Of a DNA stretch of 64,000 nucleotides, positions 20,133 through 28,614 are shown piece by piece. Each line of letters begins with the position of its first letter. Within the stretch, counting starts at the first letter, position 1. Origin of the DNA: Thiomicrorhabdus sp. zzn3 (GTDB lineage Bacteria; Pseudomonadota; Gammaproteobacteria; Thiomicrospirales; Thiomicrospiraceae); contig NZ_JARUQS010000001.1 of the NCBI RefSeq assembly GCF_029767755.1, positions 1,302,001 through 1,366,000 of the forward strand, in the 5' to 3' direction. The notes under the pieces were generated by a model. The model saw nothing but the letters and a program-made list of their open reading frames with translations, had not been told where the DNA came from and ran no database searches. The position numbers were made by a program, and so were the translations under genes.

Positions 20133-20369
20133 TTAGTCCAAGTTTGCTTCGATATACGCTTTTGCTTGAGCTAGAGTCGCGATTTTTTCAGCTTCTTCGT
20201 CTGGAATTTCGCAATCAAACTCTTCTTCCAAAGCCATAACTAGCTCAACAGTGTCAAGAGAATCCGCACCTAAGTCATCTACAAAAGATGCATCAGGAGT
20301 AACCTGATCTTCTTCTACACCTAATTGTTCAACAACAATTTTCTTTACGCGTTCTTCAATACTGCTCAT
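20133..20369 (-). CDS. acpP: Acyl carrier protein
   Basis: A 78-residue, strongly acidic protein. The phosphopantetheine attachment Ser is in [20 protein letters not shown]. It carries fatty acyl chains between FabD, FabH, FabG, FabF and PlsX encoded around it. The GGAGAATTCC region upstream supplies the ribosome site. The AT-rich 160-bp gap to fabG may contain an additional promoter, as acpP usually has, but I do not see a clear consensus. Confidence 0.98.
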   Translation of the reverse strand: MSSIEERVKKIVVEQLGVEEDQVTPDASFVDDLGADSLDTVELVMALEEEFDCEIPDEEAEKIATLAQAKAYIEANLD

Positions 20370-20532
20370 GGAATTCTCCAGTCTTATTTATGTGTTTAAA
20401 AAAATAGGTTAAATAATTTTTCGTATTTTCGCTCTATCTGTCAGGATTATCAAGTTTAATTCGCGCCTTTTATTGACATACGTCAGAATTTCAAGACTTT
20501 TCAACGCCATTTAAACCCATTGACAGACCTTA

Positions 20533-21273
20533 CTAGACCATGTACATCCCGCCATTGACGTTAAGCGTCTGGCCGGTGATATAAGATCCCCCCTCACCCG
20601 CCAGGAAGGTCACCGCCTTCGCAATATCTTCCGGTTCCCCCAAACGGCTCAAAGGAATTTGTGTCGTTAAGGCTTGACGCTGCTCTTCTGGCAATGCACG
20701 TGTCATGTCGGTATCGATAAAGCCAGGAGCAATCGTATTCACTGTGATATTACGTGCGCCCACTTCGCGCGCTAATGACTTGCTGAAACCGATAATGCCG
20801 GCTTTGGCCGCCGCATAATTGGTTTGTCCCGCATTCCCCATCACACCGACAACGGAAGCGATATTAATAATACGTCCACCTTTGGCTTTCATCATGCCAC
20901 GTAGACACGCTTTGCTCATACGGTAAACCGAATTCAGGTTGGTCTGAATGATGTCATCCCACTCTTCGTCCTTCATGCGCATCAGCAGGTTATCACGGGT
21001 AATACCGGCATTATTCACCAGAATGGTTGGCACACCATATTCCTTGGTGATTTCCGCCAGGACTTCGGCAATCATCTCCGCATTGGTCACGTTCAGACAC
21101 TTGCCGGCCCCTTTAGCACCCGCTTCAGATAGATAGTCACTAATGTTTTGCGCGCCACTTTCAGAAGTAGCCGTACCAATGACTGTAGCACCTTGTGCTG
21201 CCAAATCCAGTGCGATGGCTTTTCCGATTCCACGACTGGCACCGGTAACCAGTGCAACTTGACCTGCTAACAT
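20533..21273 (-). CDS. fabG: 3-oxoacyl-ACP reductase
   Basis: A 246-residue short-chain dehydrogenase using NADPH to reduce 3-oxoacyl-ACP. The Rossmann motif is TGASRGIGKAIA, with NNAGITRDNLLMRM, the catalytic Ser in INIASVVGVMGN and the YxxxK pair in TNYAAAKAGI. It ends with GGMYMV, as in E. coli FabG. Confidence 0.97.
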   Translation of the reverse strand: MLAGQVALVTGASRGIGKAIALDLAAQGATVIGTATSESGAQNISDYLSEAGAKGAGKCLNVTNAEMIAEVLAEITKEYGVPTILVNNAGITRDNLLMRMKDEEWDDIIQTNLNSVYRMSKACLRGMMKAKGGRIINIASVVGVMGNAGQTNYAAAKAGIIGFSKSLAREVGARNITVNTIAPGFIDTDMTRALPEEQRQALTTQIPLSRLGEPEDIAKAVTFLAGEGGSYITGQTLNVNGGMYMV

Positions 21274-21319
21274 AAATACTTTCCTTATTCGCGATAGATT
21301 CGATTAACTTGCGGTTATT

Positions 21320-22243
21320 CTATAAACTTGAAATGGCTTTTTCCAGTGTCGCATTATCATAAACCGCGAGCGTTGGCATTTTACGATCGATACGTCGATT
21401 CAGCCCCATCAACACTTTGCCTGGCCCGAGTTCAAACAACTTCTCAACCCCGCTCTCTTTCATCGTCTGCACGGTTTTCACCCATTGAACCGGTTGATAT
21501 AACTGCTGAACCAAAGCTTGTTTAATTTCCGCCTCATTGGCTGAAACCGCGACATTGACATTATGCAGCACCGGTGTCTGCGCTTCTGCAAACGTCATTG
21601 CAGCCAACTTATCCTGCAATGCATCCGCGGCCGGCTTCATCAACGAACAATGCGACGGCACACTGACCGCCAGCGGCACCACTTTGCTCGCACCGGCTTC
21701 GGTAGCCGCTTCCATCGCCGCATCCACCGCCGCTTTTTCACCGGCAATGACCACTTGCCCAGGTGAGTTAAAATTAACCGCTTCGACCACACCATCAACC
21801 GCATCGCATACCGCGACCACCTGTTCGTCTTCCAGCCCTAACACAGCCGCCATTGCGCCTTGTCCGGCCGGCACGGCCGACTGCATCAGACGGCCACGCT
21901 CGGCAACCAGCTCGATCCCCTGGCTCAGCGTCATCACGCCACTGGCGACCAAGGCGGTATATTCACCTAGTGAGTGCCCTGCCATGTAACGTGGAGACAA
22001 CTCGGCCTGACTCGCCAAAGTACGGTAAACAGCAATCCCTGCTGCCAGCATCGCCGGTTGAGTCACATCCGTTTGATTGAGTTTGCCGTCCGCATCATTC
22101 TGCACGACATCCCAAAGGTCATACCCCAATACATCCGACGCTTCGCTGTAAACCTCTTTGACCACAGCATACGATTCGGCCAATTCGGCCAACATTCCTA
22201 CCGACTGAGATCCTTGACCCGGAAAAATAAAGGCATATGACAT
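21320..22243 (-). CDS. fabD: Malonyl-CoA:ACP transacylase
   Basis: A 307-residue transacylase loading malonate on ACP. FIFPGQGSQSVGM lies at the N-terminus; the nucleophile Ser is in GHSLGEYTALV near residue 92; VPSHCSLM carries the partner His; ELGPGKVLMGL is near the end. Order fabH-fabD-fabG is canonical. Confidence 0.97.
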   Translation of the reverse strand: MSYAFIFPGQGSQSVGMLAELAESYAVVKEVYSEASDVLGYDLWDVVQNDADGKLNQTDVTQPAMLAAGIAVYRTLASQAELSPRYMAGHSLGEYTALVASGVMTLSQGIELVAERGRLMQSAVPAGQGAMAAVLGLEDEQVVAVCDAVDGVVEAVNFNSPGQVVIAGEKAAVDAAMEAATEAGASKVVPLAVSVPSHCSLMKPAADALQDKLAAMTFAEAQTPVLHNVNVAVSANEAEIKQALVQQLYQPVQWVKTVQTMKESGVEKLFELGPGKVLMGLNRRIDRKMPTLAVYDNATLEKAISSL

Positions 22244-22305
22244 AAAACAATTTCCTAAGTGATTCGATTCTTATTATGAGTTATGAGTTGAGCCATGAAT
22301 AGGCA

Positions 22306-23283
22306 TTAATACTTGATCAGCGCAGAGCCCCAGGTAAATCCGCCACCAAAGGCTTCCATCAGTACGGTCTGGCCGCGCTGAATGCGTCCATCTCTGACCG
22401 CTTCATCCAACGCCAAAGGAATAGAGGCACTCGAGGTGTTAGCGTGCTTATGCACCGTTACCACCGTTTGATCATCACGCAGTTTCAGCTTTTTGGCGGT
22501 CGCTTTAATGATACGAAGATTCGCCTGATGCGGCACCAACCAATCCAAATCTTCTTTTTGCATTTGATTGGCCTCCAGTGTTTCACTGGCAATGCGGCTC
22601 AAGGTATTCACCGCCACCTTGAATACTTCATTGCCTTTCATCGACATGGTACGCTCGGCCACCTCGTCGGTCACCGGCACTTTTGAAGGGCCTGATGGCA
22701 CATGCAGCAGCTCTTCGTACTGGCCATCGGCGTGAATATGCGTCGAAAGAATCCCGGGGGTTTCGGAAGCCTGAAGCACGACCGCACCGGCACCATCGCC
22801 AAACAGCACACAGGTGTTGCGGTCTTGCCAGTTGGTAATACGCGACAGGGTTTCCGCACCGACCACCAGGGCACAGTTAGACATACCCGTCTTCACGAAT
22901 TGATCTGCCACACTCAGTGCGTAGACAAAGCCGGAACAGACCGCTTGAACATCAAAGGCCGGGCAGCCTTGAATGCCTAAACGTTGCTGCAAAAGACAGG
23001 CGGTACTGGGAAAGATTTTATCAGGGGTTGTCGTCGCGACAATAATCAGATCAACATCTGTCGCTGGAATACCGGCCATCTCAATCGCTTTCAAAGAGGC
23101 CTGTTCAGCTAAATCACAGGTGGTTTCACCTTCAGCCGCGATATGGCGCTGCTGAATGCCGGTACGTTCCCGAATCCATTCATCGCTGGTCTCGACCATT
23201 TTTTCCAAATCAAAATTGGTTAAGACCTTTTCTGGCAGATAACCGCCGGTTCCTATAATGCGACTATAGATTTTCTGACTCAT
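22306..23283 (-). CDS. fabH: 3-oxoacyl-ACP synthase III
   Basis: A 325-residue condensing enzyme that starts fatty acid synthesis from acetyl-CoA and malonyl-ACP. The catalytic Cys is in [14 protein letters not shown], His in [10 protein letters not shown] and Asn in [16 protein letters not shown] take the ATG at 23283 ([18 protein letters not shown]), which fits the family N-terminus. A TTG at 23304 would add seven residues but sits too close to its GA-rich stretch. Confidence 0.95.
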   Translation of the reverse strand: MSQKIYSRIIGTGGYLPEKVLTNFDLEKMVETSDEWIRERTGIQQRHIAAEGETTCDLAEQASLKAIEMAGIPATDVDLIIVATTTPDKIFPSTACLLQQRLGIQGCPAFDVQAVCSGFVYALSVADQFVKTGMSNCALVVGAETLSRITNWQDRNTCVLFGDGAGAVVLQASETPGILSTHIHADGQYEELLHVPSGPSKVPVTDEVAERTMSMKGNEVFKVAVNTLSRIASETLEANQMQKEDLDWLVPHQANLRIIKATAKKLKLRDDQTVVTVHKHANTSSASIPLALDEAVRDGRIQRGQTVLMEAFGGGFTWGSALIKY

Positions 23284-23351
23284 ACGATTTTTCTTTATGC
23301 TCAACTCTTTCTAAACAGGCCTGATAACTCCGTTGTTATCCACGCCTTGTT

Positions 23352-24380
23352 TCAATCTTTGGGAGTTGAGGATTGATGTTGGATTAATTTGGATACTTCT
23401 TCTGAGATCAGAGCTGGAACATTTTTAATCACTTCCAGACGGGCTTCCGCAATGGCATGCATAAATGCGAACTGATCCGCTCCGCCGTGACTCTTAATCA
23501 CAATTTTTCTCAAACCAAGAAGAGAGGCTCCATTATACCTTCTGGGATCCACTTTATCCTTAAAGGATTTCAATACTGGATAGGCCAGCAATCCCACCAA
23601 CTTTGTTAACAAATTCTTTTTAAAGGCTTCTTTCAGATAAAAAGAGATCATTTTGGCGACCCCTTCACTGGCTTTCAGGGCAATATTACCGTCAAAACCG
23701 TCGCAAGAGACCACGTCGGTATTACCTTTATAAATGTCGTCACCCTCAACGTAACCGACATAGTTGATCTGTGTATTCTGCAATATCTGATGAGCGTCTT
23801 TAATCCGCTGATGCCCTTTAATTTCCTCTTCACCGATATTGAGCAAGCCGACCGTGGGGTTAGCATTGTCGTCCACCGCTTTAGCCAGCACCGAACCCAT
23901 GACCGCAAACTGTGCCAAAGTGTCTCCATCTACGCCGACATTCGCGCCCAAATCGAGCACATGGACATGGCCTTTCATAGTGGGCATGGAGGTACAAATG
24001 GCTGGACGATCAATATCAGGCAAGGTTTTCAAAACAAACTTGGCAACCGCCATCAGCGCACCGGTATTCCCCGCACTGACGCACGCCTGCGCCTCATCTT
24101 CTTTTACCTTATTCAAGGCGATACGCATCGAGGATTGACGTTTGTTTCGCAACGCTTTGGAAGGCAAATCATCCATTTCAACCACTTGTTCGGCGTGGCA
24201 AACGGTGACGCGGGACGCGTCGTATTGATGCTTAGACAGCTCCGCTCGGATCAGTTCTTCTTTTCCGACCAGGACAATGTGGATATCTGAAAATTTTGAG
24301 AGAGCATCGAGAGAGGCTGGAACGGTGACCGCGATCCCGTGATCACCGCCCATTGCATCGATGGCAATTTTAATACTCAA
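23352..24380 (-). CDS. plsX: Phosphate acyltransferase PlsX
   Basis: About 342 residues. PlsX makes acyl-phosphate from acyl-ACP, the first step toward phosphatidic acid in the PlsX/PlsY route. IAIDAMGGDHG at the N-terminus is diagnostic; SAGNTGALMAVAKF, LDLGANVG and CDGFDGNIALKASEG follow. The start is a TTG: either 24380 (giving MSIKIAIDAMGGD) or 24386, immediately after the rpmF stop codon. The AAAGG at the end of rpmF could serve either. Translation is probably coupled to rpmF. Confidence 0.94.
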   Translation of the reverse strand: MSIKIAIDAMGGDHGIAVTVPASLDALSKFSDIHIVLVGKEELIRAELSKHQYDASRVTVCHAEQVVEMDDLPSKALRNKRQSSMRIALNKVKEDEAQACVSAGNTGALMAVAKFVLKTLPDIDRPAICTSMPTMKGHVHVLDLGANVGVDGDTLAQFAVMGSVLAKAVDDNANPTVGLLNIGEEEIKGHQRIKDAHQILQNTQINYVGYVEGDDIYKGNTDVVSCDGFDGNIALKASEGVAKMISFYLKEAFKKNLLTKLVGLLAYPVLKSFKDKVDPRRYNGASLLGLRKIVIKSHGGADQFAFMHAIAEARLEVIKNVPALISEEVSKLIQHQSSTPKD

Positions 24381-24386
24381 GACCAA

Positions 24387-24563
24387 TTAGCCTTTATCTT
24401 GAACGACTTTCTTGCCTTTGTAGTAACCATCTGCAGTAACGTGGTGACGACGGTGAACTTCACCCGTTGTTTGATCTACAGTCAATGAAGGTGCAGACAA
24501 CGCATCGTGAGAACGACGCATACCACGTTTTGAAGGGGTTTTACGATTCTGTTGAACAGCCAT
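24387..24563 (-). CDS. rpmF: 50S ribosomal protein L32
   Basis: A 58-residue basic protein starting [20 protein letters not shown] and containing [16 protein letters not shown] at the C-terminus, all typical of L32. It lies between yceD and plsX, as in most gammaproteobacteria. It carries no zinc-binding Cys motif, so it is the Cys-less form. Confidence 0.97.
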   Translation of the reverse strand: MAVQQNRKTPSKRGMRRSHDALSAPSLTVDQTTGEVHRRHHVTADGYYKGKKVVQDKG

Positions 24564-24584
24564 GTCAATCTCCTAGTTTACAAT

Positions 24585-25121
24585 CTATTTCTTTAACCCT
24601 TGCAGCACTGCAAACGGGTTACTCTTTTGAGAACCACTCGTTTCGGAGTCGTTCTCCGCATTCTCATCCTCGGAAGGCTCTTTGGTATTTTCATACTCCA
24701 TTGAGCTTCCTTCCTTGATTGGAGAAAGAGGCACGCATAACAGCAACTCTTCCTCAACCCACTCCGGCAGAGACACCTTCTCTTCCAGAAGCTCAAATAT
24801 TTCGACATCCTCGGGAAGCTCATCCACCAGATCCGACGCTTCGACCAACACCCCTTTAACTTCGGCCTTAACCGGCAAATCAAAGGTTTCCAATGAGCGT
24901 TGGCACAGCAAATTCAAACTGGTTTCAAGCTTCATAATAAAGGCTGGCAATTTCAGCGCTTTATCATAAAAAAAATCCAACTCAACCAACACGTCACGAT
25001 CGTGATCAACCAACTGCTCAGCAAGGCGTTTAAAACGTCCCTGGTTGACTCGAGCTTCAATATGTTTATTATGGTTGACAAGGTTAAGTGGATCGACCCA
25101 TTCGGGTAGCTTCTCAAACAT
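24585..25121 (-). CDS. yceD: YceD (DUF177) 23S rRNA accumulation protein
   Basis: A 178-residue acidic protein of the YceD/DUF177 family. N-terminal KLPEWVDPLNL, a central Cys region (LNLLCQRSLETFDLP), acidic VDELPEDVEIFELLEE and the C-terminal NPFAVLQGLKK are all family hallmarks. E. coli YceD is needed for normal 23S rRNA levels; the exact mechanism is unsettled. It is the first gene of the yceD-rpmF-plsX-fab transcript. The promoter places the start site almost at the ATG, see the promoter entry. Confidence 0.93.
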   Translation of the reverse strand: MFEKLPEWVDPLNLVNHNKHIEARVNQGRFKRLAEQLVDHDRDVLVELDFFYDKALKLPAFIMKLETSLNLLCQRSLETFDLPVKAEVKGVLVEASDLVDELPEDVEIFELLEEKVSLPEWVEEELLLCVPLSPIKEGSSMEYENTKEPSEDENAENDSETSGSQKSNPFAVLQGLKK

Positions 25122-25129
25122 AGCGGCGC

Positions 25130-25158
25130 ATCATACCTGTATACAATGATTAAGTCAA
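25130..25158 (-). promoter_or_regulatory. Sigma-70 promoter of the yceD-rpmF-plsX-fab transcript
   Basis: On the minus strand -35 TTGACT, 17-bp spacer, -10 TATGAT. Only eight bases (GCGCCGCT) separate the -10 from the yceD ATG, so the predicted mRNA would have practically no leader. Confidence 0.75.
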
Positions 25159-25353
25159 AAAAAACACGTGTTTTTTCGTTTTTTTCTTCAATTGGCGCAA
25201 TTTCATTAAACAGTCGGGAAAACAACGAGATACTTCATTCTCGCCACGCCCGAATCAGAGAATCGGCCTTTCTGAAAAATCGCTGACCGTATCCAGATCA
25301 AAACTCAGAAAATGTCGCCAACCAGAATCGAACAAAATTATACCATTGGCACT

Positions 25354-25968
25354 ATGAAAACCATCAAACAAAAAAAACAACTTCCACCTATTGTTTTAGG
25401 TTCGTCCTCTCCGTTTCGAAAACAGCTCCTGGAAAAGCTGCAACTCCCCTTTAGCCAGCACGCGCCGGACATCGACGAAACCCCTCTGAAGAACGAATCA
25501 CCGCAACAATTGATCGAACGCCTCTCTTTACTGAAAGCGCAAGCGGTGGCCGAAAGCCACCCAGAACACATTGTGATCGCATCCGACCAATGCGCGACCT
25601 TTGACAATCGTCCGATCGGCAAACCCCATACCCATGAAAATGCGGTGAAACAACTCACTCAGTTCAGCGGCAAGACGATTATTTTTTACACAGGCCTGGT
25701 CGTCATCGATCCGCGTGACGGCGTCCACCACCAAACCCTGGACATCACTCAAGTCAAGTTTCGCCAGTTATCCCCGCAAACCATCGAAAACTATCTGCGC
25801 GCCGAACAACCTTATCAATGCGCCGGCAGTTTTAAATCTGAAGGCTTGGGCATCACCCTGTTTGAAGCCATCGAAAGCCAAGACCCCAACGCTCTGATCG
25901 GCCTGCCCCTCATTAAATTGACCTCCATTTTTCAAGACATGGGCATCACCCTCCCACTGGCCGACTGA
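25354..25968 (+). CDS. Maf-family nucleotide pyrophosphatase (YceF type)
   Basis: About 204 residues from the ATG at 25354; the longer frame from 25312 would run through the probable leader. The family motifs are LGSSSPFRKQLLEKL at the N-terminus, PDIDETP, ASDQCATFD and the late SFKSEGLGITLFEAIE. YceF-type Maf proteins hydrolyse modified nucleotides such as m7GTP. Divergent placement from yceD matches E. coli. Ends at a hairpin terminator. Confidence 0.93.
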   Translation: MKTIKQKKQLPPIVLGSSSPFRKQLLEKLQLPFSQHAPDIDETPLKNESPQQLIERLSLLKAQAVAESHPEHIVIASDQCATFDNRPIGKPHTHENAVKQLTQFSGKTIIFYTGLVVIDPRDGVHHQTLDITQVKFRQLSPQTIENYLRAEQPYQCAGSFKSEGLGITLFEAIESQDPNALIGLPLIKLTSIFQDMGITLPLAD

Positions 25969-25978
25969 ATTTATCGCA

Positions 25979-26006
25979 AAAAAAACCGGCCAATCCGCCG
26001 GTTTTC
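25979..26006. terminator. Convergent terminator, maf / HAD phosphatase
   Basis: AACCGGC / GCCGGTT stem with A-run to the left and T-run to the right, usable in both directions between convergent genes. Confidence 0.8.
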
Positions 26007-26032
26007 TCATACGTTCATTTTTGAGCCGGTCT

Positions 26033-26698
26033 TTACCCCATATGTATGCGCGGCGTTAACCAACTGTGCAACTCCTGCAGTGAGTCAAAATGCGCTAACG
26101 GTTCATGTTCATCAAGTTCATGAGATTCATGCACCCCATAGGACATCGCCACCCGATCCATATCGATGTTTTTCGCCATCTGCAGATCAAACGTCGTATC
26201 CCCAACCATCAACGCACGCTCAACTGGCACATCCAGTTCCTGCAAAATCTGCTCCAGCATCAGCGGATCGGGTTTGGAGGCAGATTCCACGGGGGTACGT
26301 GTCATATCAAAATAAGGCCCCAATCCGCATTCCTGCAGCACCTGGTCCAAGCCGCGGCGACTCTTGCCAGTGGCAATCGCCAACTTCACACCGCAGCTTT
26401 TAAGCCCCAACAACAGTGATTCGGCGCCATCAAACGGTGCCATTTCCACCTGACTCTCTTGCAAAAAGCACTGCGAATAGGCATTGGCCATTTCAGCCAC
26501 CTGTTCGTCACTGGCATCTGGGTAAAGTCCTAGAATAGCCTTATCCAGACTCAAGCCGATAATCTTTTTGGACACTTCATCCGGCAATACCGGCAACCCG
26601 CAACGCTCGGCGGCCGTCTGAATCGAAGCCACAATGCGTGCTTCGGAATTCATCAAGGTGCCATCCCAATCAAAAATCACTAACTGATATTTACTCAC
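26033..26698 (-). CDS. HAD-IA family phosphatase (Gph-like)
   Basis: A 221-residue haloacid dehalogenase-type phosphatase. Motif I is FDWDGTLMNSE, motif II IATGKSRRGL, motif III Lys in ASKPDPLML and motif IV GDTTFDLQMAK. A cap domain lies between motifs I and II. Substrate is unknown; phosphoglycolate phosphatase and related sugar phosphatases share these motifs. Its place beside rluC and rne is common in gammaproteobacteria. Confidence 0.88.
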   Translation of the reverse strand: MSKYQLVIFDWDGTLMNSEARIVASIQTAAERCGLPVLPDEVSKKIIGLSLDKAILGLYPDASDEQVAEMANAYSQCFLQESQVEMAPFDGAESLLLGLKSCGVKLAIATGKSRRGLDQVLQECGLGPYFDMTRTPVESASKPDPLMLEQILQELDVPVERALMVGDTTFDLQMAKNIDMDRVAMSYGVHESHELDEHEPLAHFDSLQELHSWLTPRIHMG

Positions 26699-26745
26699 AC
26701 TCTCGTCTCAACTCAATAAATCTCATTCAACGCAGCAACCATAAA

Positions 26746-26763
26746 CCGAACAGGCCTGTTCGG
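26746..26763 (-). repeat. Perfect 18-bp palindrome after rluC
   Basis: CCGAACAGGCCTGTTCGG is a perfect inverted repeat starting 7 bp beyond the rluC stop. It could be a terminator stem, but only a short T-run (TTT) follows in the minus direction. Its centre is CAGGCCTG. Confidence 0.7.
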
Positions 26764-26770
26764 GTTGCGG

Positions 26771-27763
26771 TCATGACGACTCGCCTTTTTCAGGCAGCGC
26801 CAACCGTTCGATAATTTTTTCAAAATCCGGCCACAATGGCGCTTCAATGCGCATACGCTCCTCGGTCACCGGATGGATAAAACCTAAAATGTGCGCATGT
26901 AACGCCAAGCGCTTTAACCCTAACGGACGGAAGCGCTTATTAAGGTCACGATCACCGTATTTATCATCCCCCACCAATGGACATCCTTGCGACAGAGCAT
27001 GCACACGAATCTGATGGGTGCGCCCTGTTTCCAGCTTCACCGCCACCAGATCGCAACCCTGCAAATGCTGCTTGACGCTAAAATAACTCACTGATGACTT
27101 ACCATCTTTCGCCACCACCACATGCCATCCACCCTCCTTAGGGCGATCTTTGCGCAACGGCAAATCGACCTTATGTTTATGCTGCGGCCACCGTCCTTTA
27201 ATAAGGGCGAGATAGCGTTTTTCAAACTGATGGTCACGTATCTGCTGTTGCAACGCCTTAAGCACCGAGGCTTTTTTAGCCACCAATAGACAACCGGAAG
27301 TATCCCGATCGATCCGGTGCACCAATTCCAATCGACGCGCATGCGGTCGCAAAATTCGCAGCACCTCGATCACCCCCCAGTTCACTCCAGTACCACCATG
27401 TACCGCGACCCCGGAAGGCTTGTTCACCACCATCAGATCTTTGTCTTCATATAATATACTGTCTTCAATCCGTTTCAGCTGGGCGTGAGGAATCTCACTT
27501 TCCATCGCCTCATTTTTTTCAGGCAAGCTCACAGGGGGAATACGCACGACATCCCCGCTCTTCAAGCGGCTTGATGCCTGAACCCTTCCTTTATTAACGC
27601 GCACTTCACCTTTACGAATAATTCGATAAACCAAGGTCTTAGGTGCCTTTCTTAAAAAACGCATCAAAAAATTATCCACTCTTTGACCTGCGTCTTCCGA
27701 AGTCACTTCAACAAATTGAACCTTAGACGTTTTTGAAGACTGAGACGATTGATTTGACACCAT
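26771..27763 (-). CDS. rluC: 23S rRNA pseudouridine synthase RluC
   Basis: About 330 residues from the ATG at 27763; the frame extends to 27829 but the extra 22 residues look like leader. An S4-like RNA-binding domain (RVDNFLMRFLRKAPKTLVYRI, then RKGEVRVNKGR) is followed by the RluA-type catalytic domain with the catalytic Asp in VHRIDRDTSGCLLVAK and TGRTHQIRVH. In E. coli RluC modifies 23S positions 955, 2504 and 2580. The gene is divergent from rne, as in E. coli. Confidence 0.93.
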   Translation of the reverse strand: MVSNQSSQSSKTSKVQFVEVTSEDAGQRVDNFLMRFLRKAPKTLVYRIIRKGEVRVNKGRVQASSRLKSGDVVRIPPVSLPEKNEAMESEIPHAQLKRIEDSILYEDKDLMVVNKPSGVAVHGGTGVNWGVIEVLRILRPHARRLELVHRIDRDTSGCLLVAKKASVLKALQQQIRDHQFEKRYLALIKGRWPQHKHKVDLPLRKDRPKEGGWHVVVAKDGKSSVSYFSVKQHLQGCDLVAVKLETGRTHQIRVHALSQGCPLVGDDKYGDRDLNKRFRPLGLKRLALHAHILGFIHPVTEERMRIEAPLWPDFEKIIERLALPEKGESS

Positions 27764-28614
27764 AAAAACCCACTGAAACAAAACAAAGTAAGCAGGCTTG
27801 CCCCTAACCGCACTACGCAGATAAAACAATACGCCACTAAAAATCGATTATTCAACCAATAGATAGAGGCCAGACAAAAATCGGCCTGCTTAATAAATTG
27901 CGCTCAGTTTACATGTAGAAATTGAATCTGTCATTGCATACCCCCTAAATGAGTGATATATTTGCGAGGCTTAAAATGTGTAAGCAAAGGTTAGAGATGG
28001 CGCAACTCAAAACTGCGCAAGGAATTTATAAAACACGGATTTAATACCGAAAAAACAATTTGTTAGCGGTATTAAAGCTTTTTTAACGACCACATCGAAA
28101 CCCCTTACAGCTAGATAGAGCATATGAAAGACCCGTTTCATTACAACCTAGTAATGTAATGACGGGCCCAAAAGTTAACAGGCGCAGCTACATTTAAACC
28201 TTTCAGCCTAAGACGCCTGCTTAACCATACGGGACACAACACGTTATAAAAAAGAATGTATATCGTTCAGACAACGGTCTGGACATGGCTAGAGCTTGGT
28301 GCAAAATCCTAAAAACAAAGCCCATCAAGCTCGATAAAAATGTTGTAAACAAGCAGGAGCGTAACACAGGTTAACATCCAATGATCCCTTCGAGATCATT
28401 CAAGCCGTGAATCAATACGGTTTCACGCAACACCTAACCCCTGTGAACATTAACGCCTGCGCAAACTTAAAACGGACAACAAAACGCCCCTTCTCATTCT
28501 TGCATTCGTCCAATCATAAACGGACAAATGCCATGGTCATGCGACCCCTCGTTCCCGTCAATCATGCCCCTATCGAACCTGTACCAGGGTTTCGGACCTA
28601 ACAAAGAGAACAGC
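27764..28614 (+). promoter_or_regulatory. rne-rluC intergenic region and probable long rne leader
   Basis: About 850 bp without a convincing gene between rluC and the RNase E start. It contains strong inverted repeats: 28132-28166 (cccgt...cattac paired with gtaatg...acggg) and 28380-28400 (aatgatc paired with gatcatt, 7-nt loop), plus a smaller one near 28270-28281 (cagac/gtctg). In E. coli the rne 5' leader is long and structured and lets RNase E cut its own mRNA. By analogy these hairpins may do the same. I could not place a promoter with confidence. The in-frame ORF extension to 28528 is leader, not RNase E. Confidence 0.5.
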
